From Mycobacterium lacus (GTDB taxonomy: Bacteria > Actinomycetota > Actinomycetes > Mycobacteriales > Mycobacteriaceae): a stretch of 64,000 nt of DNA. Below, piece by piece: positions 47,360 through 56,400 of the stretch (positions within the stretch are counted from its first letter, which is position 1; every line of letters begins with the position of its first letter). Under the pieces are notes generated by a model. It was not told the DNA's origin. It saw nothing but the letters and a program-made list of their open reading frames with translations, and ran no database searches. A program made the translations under genes and the position numbers. The stretch covers positions 2,117,952-2,181,951 of the forward strand of contig NZ_AP022581.1 in NCBI RefSeq assembly GCF_010731535.1. The letters are read 5' to 3'.

Positions 47360-47941
47360 GTTGTACATCGCCGGCGCCGGGGTGGCTTGTGGCTACTGGC
47401 GCCGATCGGCATTGACCGCATCCCGGTTCGTGGCCTGCCCCTTCGGCGATCCCGGCGTGCGGATGTATCGCAGCGGAGACCTGGTCCGCTGGAGCGCCGA
47501 CGGCCAACTGCACTACGTCGGCCGCGCCGACGAACAAGTCAAGCTCCGCGGATACCGCATCGAACCCGCCGAAATCGCCACCACCATGACCGAACTCGAC
47601 GGCGTCGAGCACGCCGTGGTCATCGCCCGCGAGGACCACCCCGGCGACAAACGCCTGGTGGCCTACGTCGTTGGCGCGGCCGACCCGGCTCACCTGCGCG
47701 CTCAGCTGGCCGAGCGGCTGCCCCACTACATGGTGCCCGCAGCCGTCGTAGCGCTCGAGGCACTGCCATTGACGGTCAACGGCAAACTCGACACCCACGC
47801 CCTGCCCCCGCCCGACTACACCTCGGACCGCTACCGCGCCCCCACCAGCCCGGTCGAAGACATCCTGGCCGGCATCTACGCCCAGGTACTCGGGCTGGAC
47901 CGGGTCGGGGTCGACGACTCCTTCTTCGACCTGGGCGGCGA
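46336..47941 (+). repeat. Adenylation-domain direct repeat, copy 2 (A2)
   Basis: Partner of 43187-44790. It differs by an extra A near 47155 that breaks the frame. Identity ends in the carrier domain, where PCP1 and PCP2 diverge just after 'DLGGDS'. Confidence 0.92.
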
Positions 47942-48797
47942 CAGCATCCTGGCGATCCAAGTCGCCGCCCGGGCACACGCCGCCGGGCTCAGCTGCCGAC
48001 CACGCGATGTCTTCACCGCGCAGACCGTCGCCGGGCTCGCGCAGCTCGCCCGGTTCGCCAACCGGGACAACACCGGGGCGGATGACGGAGTCGGCGAAGT
48101 GACCGCGACACCGATCATCCACTGGCTGCAAGGCATCCACGGCCCCGTCGAGCAGTTCAATCAGACATTCGTGATACAGGCCCCCCAGGGGGTCACCGAC
48201 GCCGACGTCGCCATCATGCTGCAGGCCTTGCTGGACCGCCATCCCATGCTGCGGCTACGCGTCGACCCCGACGCCGCCGGCGGCTGGTCACTATCCGTAC
48301 CCGAACCGGGTTCGGTGCACGCACGCGATTGCCTCCAGCAGCAAAACGAGCTAACACAAGAAGCGCTGATCACGGCCTGGTCACGGCTCCAACCCACCGC
48401 CGGAGCGATGCTCAGCGCGATCTGGATTTCCTCCACAGCCCAATTGGTATTAGCCATTCACCATCTCGGCGTCGACGGGGTGTCATGGCGCATCATCCAA
48501 GACGACCTCAACACCGCTTGGAACCAACACCGCCAAGGACAACACGTGGTGCTGCCCACCGCGGGCACCTCGTTTCGCCAATGGGCCTCGGCGCTGGCCA
48601 TGCACGCGCGCAGCGAGGCGGTGACCAATCAACTGCCGGTGTGGCAACACATCTCGGCAACCCCGCCAGCGCTACCCGCGCCCCCGCCACAACAAGCCCC
48701 AGGCATCAATCGGTCTGGCTGGACACCCACACCACACGCATGCTGCTCGGAGCGGTCCCGGCCGCGTTTCACACCGGGGTGCACGAGATTTTGTTGA
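47155..48797 (+). CDS. Megasynthase 2, segment G: end of A2, PCP2 and first half of the epimerization domain
   Basis: It continues A2 ('NQYGPTETT', '[10 protein letters not shown]') into PCP2 with '[10 protein letters not shown]' (Ser near 47942). The following domain opens with '[20 protein letters not shown]' and has '[15 protein letters not shown]' near 48460. The Ser-Trp after HHxxxDG marks an epimerization domain and not a condensation domain. Frame is lost near 48700, just before the expected 'SVWLDTH' of the E domain, and reads to a stop at 48797. This frameshift is not in a segment repeated within the window, unlike most of the others. Confidence 0.82.
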
Positions 48798-50830
48798 TCG
48801 CCTACGCCCTGGCATGGGCGGAATTTCTGGGCCACCCCGACACCCCGATCACCATCGACGTCGAAGGTCACGGACGCCACGAAGAAATCGCCCCCGGCAT
48901 CGACCTGTCGCACACAATCGGTTGGTTCACCATCAAATACCCCGTGGCGTTGACGGTATGGACGCTGCGCTGGACGCAGATCGCGGGCGGCGACGCGGTG
49001 GTGGAATCGGTGATCAAGGACGCCAAAGAACAGCTCCGCGCCATACCCGACGGCCTAACCTACGGTTTACTGCGCTACCTCAACCCCGACACCGAGCTCA
49101 CCGGAGCCGACCCGCCCATAGCATTCAATTACCTAGGCCGCCTTGGTATCTCAGCCGGGCAAGTCCCGGCCGATGGTGGGCTGTGGCACATCACCAACTC
49201 CGACCTGCCATTGACCCCACCGACGCGCGACGAGTCAAGTCTGCCGCTGACGCATACCGTGCAACTCAACGCGGTCACCGTCGACAGCGACACCGGCCCA
49301 CGGCTACAGGCCAACTGGACCTGGGCATCGTCGGTGTTCGATGACGTCCAGATCGCCCGGCTAGGTGAGCTGTGGTTCGAGGCCCTCACCGGGATCTGCA
49401 CATACGTCCGCGACAACGGGGGCAAACCCACCCCATCCGATCTGGCCCCCCTTCACGTCGCCCGACGGCAAATCGAACACCTCGAAGGACCCAGCTTTGC
49501 GTCCGTGCACGGCCTTTCACCGGGGGAAGACGCCCCTGACGAGGTGCACGCCCGCGACCTCACACTGGACAAGTTCATCGACGCCACGACGCTGGCCGCG
49601 GCACCCCATCTGCCGCGGGCCAGCGCCGAGGTGAAAACGGTGCTGCTGACCGGCGCCACCGGCTTTCTAGGGCGATACCTGGCGCTGGAATGGCTGCAGC
49701 GGATGGACCTGGTCGACGGCACCGTGATCTGTTTGGTGCGAGCCGAATCCGACCAACACGCACGGCGCCGGCTCGACAGCACGTTCGACAGCGATCCAAA
49801 GCTATGGCGTCGTTACCGCGAACTGGCCGGCGACCATCTGGAAGTGATCACCGGCGACAAGGGCGAGCGCGACTTGGGACTCGATCGGCAAACATGGCAG
49901 CGGCTGGCCGACACGGTCGACCTGATCGTCGACCCCGCGGCCCAGGTCCACCATCTACTGCCCTACAGCCAGCTGTTCGGCCCCAACACCCTGGGCACGG
50001 CCGAGCTGATCCGTCTCGCGCTGACCACCAGCCTGAAGCCCTACGCGTACGTGTCAACCGCGGCGGTGGGCCAGCCACTCGACCGGTCCGCGTTCACCGA
50101 GGACGCCGACATTCGGATCATCAGCCCTACCCGCGTCAACAACCACAGCCACCGCAACGGCTACGCGAACAGCAAGTGGGCCGGCGAGGTGCTGCTGCGG
50201 GAGGCCAACGACCTGTGCGGGCTGCCAGTCACGGTGTTCCGCTGCACTGACATCATGGCCGACACCACCTATGCGGGCCAACTCAACGTGCCGGACACCT
50301 TTACCCGGCTGATCCTGAGCCTGATCGCCACCGGCATCGCGCCCGCCTCGTTCTACCAGCTCGACGAGAACGGAAACCGGCAACGCGCCCATTTCGACGG
50401 TCTGCCAGTCGAATTCGTCGCCGCAGCGATCAGCGCACTGGGTGCACAGATCGCCGACGGGTTCGCGACCTATCACGTGATGAACCCACACGACGACGGC
50501 ATCGGACTCGACGAGTACGTCGACTGGCTAATCGAAGCCGGTCAACCGATCCGGCGGATCGAGGACTACGGCGACTGGGCGCAGCAGCTGGAGGCCGGCC
50601 TGCGCGGCCTGCCGGATCGACAGCGCCAGCGCTCGCTGCTGCCGCTATTGCTGCTTATGCACGACCACCCGGAGCCCCCACCGCCCACCCGCGGATCGGT
50701 CGCGCCCACCGACCGGTTCCGCGCCGCGGTGCAAAAGGCGAAAATCGGCCCCGCCAAAGACATCCCACATATCACAGCGCCGATCATCGTCAAATACGTC
50801 ACCGACCTGAAGCTGCTCGGACTGCTCTGA
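48706..50830 (+). CDS. Megasynthase 2, segment H: second half of E domain and terminal thioester reductase (R) domain
   Basis: The frame continues the E domain with its later motifs 'DVEGHGRHE', '[14 protein letters not shown]', '[13 protein letters not shown]' and 'FNYLGR'. From about 49640 it is a short-chain-dehydrogenase-type R domain: Rossmann motif '[20 protein letters not shown]', '[20 protein letters not shown]', then 'AYVSTAAV' and '[11 protein letters not shown]' giving the Ser-Tyr-Lys triad. Such domains release the PCP-bound product with NADPH as an aldehyde, sometimes reduced further to an alcohol, as in carboxylic acid reductases. No thioesterase is present. The C-terminus ends 51 bp from the convergent Rv2047c-like gene, and this is the end of the cluster. 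Confidence 0.86.
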
Positions 50831-50881
50831 GCAGGCGGCCACCGCGGCGACGCGATGGGGGTCGATGCGCGAAGCGGCCGT

Positions 50882-53440
50882 CTACCTTTCGACAGCCAGC
50901 TCGAGCACATGAATCTCTCCCGTGGCGCCGTCGACCTCAACGAGTGCTCCAGGCGGCAGAAACCGGGTGGCCCCTTGGACGTCCACCACACAAGGGAACC
51001 CGAATTCGCGGGCGACCACCGCGGCATGCGACATCGGGCCGCCGAGCTCGGTCACCACGGCAGCGGCGTAGCAAAAGGCGGCGGTGTAGCCGACATCGGT
51101 GACCTCGGCAACCAGAATCTCGCCGGGCTGCAGGTCGTCGATGGTCTCGGGGCGCACGATCCGCACCCGGCCGCGGACCCGTCCACCGCAGACGCCGACG
51201 CCGCGCAGGGTATCCCCGCCGGTAAGCGTTGTCGCCGCGATGCTGACTGGCTGCCAACTCCCGCTGAACACCGTCGGCGGCACGACGGCGGCCAGCCGGT
51301 GATGTTCGGCTCGGCGCCGTGCCACCAGTTGCGAAACCTCTTGCGGCAGTGCATCGATTTCCAGGAGTTCGTCAACCAGGAGGTAAAACACGTCGTCGGG
51401 GGCGTTGAAGATGCCGGCTTCGGTCAGTCGACGCCCGTATTCACGTAGCAGTCGGCGCAGCACCCAGATAGCGCGCACCATTTTGTCGCGGCGGATTTCG
51501 CGGTCGCGCAGCTGGCGCGCGGCCAGCAAGGCAACGGGCTTGGCGCGCAACGGGATCACCGGATGCCGGGGGCTCGGCGTGGGCGCAGCGCTCAGCGCTT
51601 TGGCAACCATGCGCACCAGCAGCTCCGGATCGTCGGCGTAACTGGTCGACAACATCTCGACTTCCGCCGGACCACGGTGCCCGATCAGCGCCAGCTCGGC
51701 GAGCACCGCGGAATGAAACCCCGGTGCCTCGACGGCTAGCTTGTCGAGGCGCTCCCCCGGTTCGGCCAACACACGAACCACGGTCGGGTCGCGCCGCGCC
51801 GCGGCCACCAGCCGCTGCACCGCCTCCACCGATCGCGCGCTGACCAATTCCGGCCCGGCCGCCGGGGCGGTGTCCCGCCCGCACAGACCGCGCAACAACA
51901 CGTTGAACGCGGCGCACAGCATGAACGACCCCGAGGCCAGCACCCAGCCGTGGACGACGTGGTCGCGCGCCAACAAGATCAGGCTGAGCAGCCGCCGATC
52001 GTCCAGCGCAGCGATGTCGTCGCCGGCAAGACGCTCCAGGCGATCGACATCGGCGATGTAGGCGTCGGTGTCCCGGGGCGAGCCGGCCGACAGGCCCACC
52101 AGGTTGACGCCGAACACCCCGATGTTGCGCAGGGTGCGCAACCGCCTGCGGAAAAGGCCTGATTCCGCCGGCGGTCGCTCCTCGCCGAAGATCGGCAGCG
52201 ACGCCATGCTGGGTCCGAAGAACCCACTGTTGCTGACGATCGTCGCGGGCTTGGCGAACGGCACGGTTTCGGCCATGAAATGCGCCGACGTGATGGCCCC
52301 ATACAGCCGGTGCGCGAACACCGCGACCGTCCGCATCGCGATTTCCCGTTGGATCACCCCGCCTGGCCGCAACCGCTCGGCGATGCCCACGCCGCCGGCG
52401 CGCAGGCCGCGCACGGTCACCGACGCCGACGACGGCGAGAACGGACCGGGCAGCGCCTCCGACAAATTGGTGGCCAGGTACGTCGGGAAGCGCGGGTCGA
52501 TCGGCGTGTCGAATTCGCCGTTGTCCCCTTCTGGGCCGGCCAATCTCGGCACCACTCCGTCGTCAGCCGGCGCGTCGACGGCCGGCACGTCCGGGATATG
52601 CGCCAGCCGCCAGGGCAGCGAAAAAACGCGCTTTCCCAGGCAGATCCTGCCGCGCACCGCCAGGGCGAAGTCTTCGAGACATTCTTCGGCGTTCCAGGCC
52701 GGCTGGAATCCCCACTGGTCACGCAGGCGCGTGACATCCATCAGCGGTGCGCGCTGCACAAGCTCGAGTTCGGCGAATGACGTGACGCGCCGGAGCACTC
52801 GGGGACCGATGGGCACGAGAGGCCGCCCGAGGGCGGCCGCGATGCGACGCCACGTCAACTCACCCGGAGCGGCGAGATCGACTGGACCGCTATCGATTCC
52901 GGTGTCCAGGATCGCGCGGGCCAACAGCCGCAGCGCGTCGTCGGTGTGCACGACTTGTACCACGTGATCGGCGGACCCGGCGGGTAACAACGGCAGAGCA
53001 AACAGCTTCCGCACCCAGTTGTCGACATTTCGGCCGACAACGAGCGCGCTGCGGACGGCGACCCATTCCCGCCCGGAGTCCGACAGCATCCTTTCGATGT
53101 GGGCTTGGTGCCGGCCGTCGGTAATCATTGGGGTGGAGGCGAAAACGACCCGCGTGGTCCCGGCCTCGGCCATCGCCGCGACAACGTTGCGGGTGCCCTC
53201 GATGTTGACGGTGCCGTCCGCGCTCCGCGCCCAGGCGCAATGCGCGACGACCTCCGCGCCGGCAATGGCGCGCCGGACGGCGGCCAGGTCCCGGATATCA
53301 CCCGCGACGAAATCAGCTGCGCTCGACCAGCTTTCGGGTCGATGACGGGAGATCCCGACGACGTCGTGACCCTGACTGAGCAATCGGGCGACGAGGCCGC
53401 GGCCAAGCACGCCGCTGGCCCCGGTGACCGCGACTCTCAC
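50882..53440 (-). CDS. SDR/epimerase plus PEP-mobile-domain fusion protein (Rv2047c-like)
   Basis: An 852-residue two-part protein, close to the 854 I recall for Rv2047c. Residues 1-290 are an NAD-dependent epimerase/SDR domain with 'VAVTGASGVLGRGLVARLLS' and conserved 'VVHTDDALRLLARAIL'. The middle is helical with no clear catalytic motif. The last 130 residues resemble the phosphohistidine domain of PEP-utilising enzymes: 'GEILVAEVTDVGYTAAF' and 'ELGGPMSHAAVVAREFGFPC' with the swivelling His. The GTG at 53440 starts 25 bp after the pks12 stop, so it is probably cotranscribed with pks12 and may act in mycoketide-phosphate lipid metabolism. The reaction is unknown. It converges on the NRPS gene and is the right border of the inserted cluster. 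Confidence 0.88.
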   Translation of the reverse strand: MRVAVTGASGVLGRGLVARLLSQGHDVVGISRHRPESWSSAADFVAGDIRDLAAVRRAIAGAEVVAHCAWARSADGTVNIEGTRNVVAAMAEAGTTRVVFASTPMITDGRHQAHIERMLSDSGREWVAVRSALVVGRNVDNWVRKLFALPLLPAGSADHVVQVVHTDDALRLLARAILDTGIDSGPVDLAAPGELTWRRIAAALGRPLVPIGPRVLRRVTSFAELELVQRAPLMDVTRLRDQWGFQPAWNAEECLEDFALAVRGRICLGKRVFSLPWRLAHIPDVPAVDAPADDGVVPRLAGPEGDNGEFDTPIDPRFPTYLATNLSEALPGPFSPSSASVTVRGLRAGGVGIAERLRPGGVIQREIAMRTVAVFAHRLYGAITSAHFMAETVPFAKPATIVSNSGFFGPSMASLPIFGEERPPAESGLFRRRLRTLRNIGVFGVNLVGLSAGSPRDTDAYIADVDRLERLAGDDIAALDDRRLLSLILLARDHVVHGWVLASGSFMLCAAFNVLLRGLCGRDTAPAAGPELVSARSVEAVQRLVAAARRDPTVVRVLAEPGERLDKLAVEAPGFHSAVLAELALIGHRGPAEVEMLSTSYADDPELLVRMVAKALSAAPTPSPRHPVIPLRAKPVALLAARQLRDREIRRDKMVRAIWVLRRLLREYGRRLTEAGIFNAPDDVFYLLVDELLEIDALPQEVSQLVARRRAEHHRLAAVVPPTVFSGSWQPVSIAATTLTGGDTLRGVGVCGGRVRGRVRIVRPETIDDLQPGEILVAEVTDVGYTAAFCYAAAVVTELGGPMSHAAVVAREFGFPCVVDVQGATRFLPPGALVEVDGATGEIHVLELAVER

Positions 53441-53465
53441 TGAGTTTTCCCGGGACGCATCGTGG

Positions 53466-56400
53466 CTACTCGTCGTCGTTCATGAACGCCGCGTTGACTA
53501 GGTCGTCGAGGTCCATGTCCGCGATGTCTTGTTCCGTCGTCTCGTGCAGCGCCACCTCACCGCTACCGTCGGCTTCATTTGCCAAGGCGAGCAACAGGTC
53601 CAGCACGCCGGCCTGCCGGAGGCGCTTGACCGGTATGGACGCTACGACCCGCTGGATCTCGGCCTCCCCGGCTGCGGCGGCCGGGGCGGTTTGCTCCGAG
53701 TTGCCGACCAGTTCGGAGTGCATGTAGCCGGCCAGCGCGGCGGAGTTCGGGTAGTCGAAGATGAGCGTGGGCGACAGCGCCAGGCCGGTGGCCGCTTTGA
53801 GCCGGTTGCGCATCTCGACCGCGGTCAGCGAGTCGAAACCCAACTCCTGGAAGGCCCGGTCCGGGTCGATGGCTTCGGGGCTGGCGCTACCCAGCACGGT
53901 GGCAATGTGTGAGCGCACCAGGTCCAGCAGGACGGCGTGTTGCTCGTCTTCGGGCAGACCTTCGAGACGTTGCAGCAGGGCTGATTTCGACTTCGCGGCG
54001 GCGAGCGAGTCGTCGACCTGGCGCCGGGCGGGCGCGTTGATCAAATCGACGAACATCGGAGGCAACGTGCCGGTATCGAACTTGACCCGCAACGCGGCCA
54101 AGTCGATATGGGCGGGCAGCATGAACGGTTCGTCGATAATCATTGCGGTGTCGAGCAATTCGAGGGCTTCCTCGGAGGACATCGCGACGACGCCGTCGCG
54201 GGCGAACCGTGCGAAATCGACGGTCGCCAACCCGCCGGTCATGGCGCTGGCCTGATTCCATAGTCCCCATCCCAGCGAGATGGCCGGCAGCCCTTGGGCT
54301 TGCCGGTGGGTGGCCAGCGCGTCCAGGAACGAGTTGGCCGCCGCGTAGTTGGCCTGGCCCGACGATCCCACCAGCCCGGCCATCGACGAAAACATCACGA
54401 ACGCCGATACATCCAGATCGCGGGTCAACTCGTGTAGGTTCCACGCCGCATCCACCTTGGCCCGCAACGCCACGTCGACGCGCTCGGGAGTCAGGGACGT
54501 CACCACCGCGTCATCGAGCGCCCCGGCGGTGTGCATCACGGCCGACAACGGATGCTGCACCGGGATATCGGCGATCACCTTGGCCAGCGCCGCCCGGTCG
54601 GCCGCGTCACATGCCACCACCTGAACCCGCGCACCGGCCGCACCCAGATCGGCCACCAATTCCTCGGCACCCGGTGCGTCCGGACCGCGCCGGCTCACCA
54701 GCACCAGGTTGCGCACCCCATGACGGGTGACGACGTGGCGCGCCAACGCCGAGCCCGCCATCCCGGTGCCGCCGGTGATCAGCACCGTGCCCGCCGCCCA
54801 CGCGTCGGGCAGGGTCATCACGACCTTGCCGACATGGCGGGCCTGGCTCAGATACCGCAACGCCGCGGGCGCGCGCCGCACGTCAAACGTCGTGACCGGC
54901 AACGGGCGCAGCACTTCGTCGCCGAACAGCGCGGCCAGCCGGGCGAGGATCTGCTGGATGCGGTCGGGTCCCGCCTCGAAGAGATCGAAGGCGCGGTAGC
55001 GCACGCCCGCGTGCTGCTCGGCCACCGCGCCCGGCTCGCGGATGTCGGTCTTGCCCATCTCCAAGAACATCCCGCCCGGGGCTACCAAACGCAGTGACGC
55101 GTCCACGAATTCGCCAGCCAGCGAGTTCAATACCACATCAAGGCCGCGGCCGCCGGTGACCGCGCGGAACTTGTCCTCGAAGTCCAGGCCGCGCGAGTCG
55201 GAGATGTGGTCGTCGTCGAATCCCATGGCGCGCAGGGTGTCCCACTTGCCGCGGCTGGCGGTGGCAAACACCTCCAGGCCGAGGTGCCGGGCCAACTGTA
55301 CCGCCGCCATGCCCACCCCGCCGGCGGCGGCATGCACCAACACTCGCTGACCGGGCCTAACGGCGGCCAGATCCACCAGCGCGTAGAAGGCCGTCGCGAA
55401 CACCACCGAGGCGGTGGCGGCGGCGGTGTGCGACCACCCCGCCGGCACCTTGACCAGCAGCCGCTGGTCGGTGGTGGCGATCGTTCCGGTCCCTTCCGGG
55501 AACAGGCCCATGACCCGGTCGCCGACCGCGAAAGATCCCTGCTCCGAGCTGGTTTCCGAGCTGGTTTCCAGGACCACACCGGAGGCCTCGACACCCATGA
55601 CGGCGTCGGGGTCGGGATAAAGACCCAGCGCGATCATGACGTCGCGGAAGTTGGCGGCGATGGCCGACAAGGCGACCCGAACCTGGCCGGGCTGCAACGG
55701 CGCATCGGCGTCGGGAATCCGCTCCAACCGCAGGTTTTCGAAGGTGCCGGCGCTGCTCATGCCCAGTCGCCAGGGTCCGTCACCCGGAGGCACCAAGAGA
55801 CCGTTGACCGCGCGACTGCCCCGCACCCGCGCGGTGTACACCAGCCCGCCGCGCCACAATACCTGCGGCTCCCCGGCCGCCAGTACCGCCGCGACGGCCG
55901 CATCATCAAGGGGCGCATCGGAATCGACCAGGACAACCCGGCCCGGATGCTCGGTCTGCGCCGAGCGCACCAACCCCCACACCGCCGCGCCGGCCAAATC
56001 GGTGATGTCTTCGCCCGGCAACGCCATCGCTCCGCGCGTCACCACCACCAACTGCTCAGCGCCGTCGCGGGATAGCCACGACTGCAACACGCTCAGCACC
56101 GAACTCGTGGCCGCGTAGACCCCGGCGACCACGTCACCGTCGAATGGTTGGGACTCGAACACGACCGTTGCTGCCTCAGACGTCTCGGTTGTGCCCCAAA
56201 GACTTACGGGCACCGGCTCCACCGCGGACGACGGCTGGGCCGACCAGACGACCTCGAACAGCCGGTCCGGACCCGAGCCCGACCTCGCCGCCCTCAGCTG
56301 CCGCTCGGTCACCGGCCGGGCCAGCATCGACGTCACCGACAACACCGGCAACCCGAGCCCGTCGGCCAACTCGATCGACACCGCCGACGGGCCCACCGGC

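Larger units (their letters stand above)
20811..50830 (+). other. Hybrid PKS-NRPS biosynthetic gene cluster with a 4-hydroxybenzoate starter
   Basis: The colinear plus-strand set is: Rieske oxygenase (20811-22007), chorismate pyruvate-lyase (22699-23349), megasynthase 1 (23455-36392: AL-ACP-KS-AT-KR-ACP-KS-AT-DH-ER-KR-ACP) and megasynthase 2 (36426-50830: KS-AT-DH-KR-ACP-C-A-PCP-C-A-PCP-E-R). AT motifs give malonate, methylmalonate, malonate. The cluster sits between lppI and the Rv2047c-like gene. Both megasynthase genes are interrupted by frameshifts. No MbtH-like protein, phosphopantetheinyl transferase, exporter or regulator is visible inside; these would have to come from elsewhere in the genome. 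The boundaries are my estimate from gene orientation and neighbours. Confidence 0.85.

Noticed and set aside
23455..50830. Many separate PKS/NRPS genes, as the stop codons taken literally would imply
   Set aside because: Breaks fall inside domains (AT1, A1, A2, E) and the next frame resumes at the same residue of the domain. Only the break at 36392-36426 has docking sequences on both sides and is a true gene boundary.
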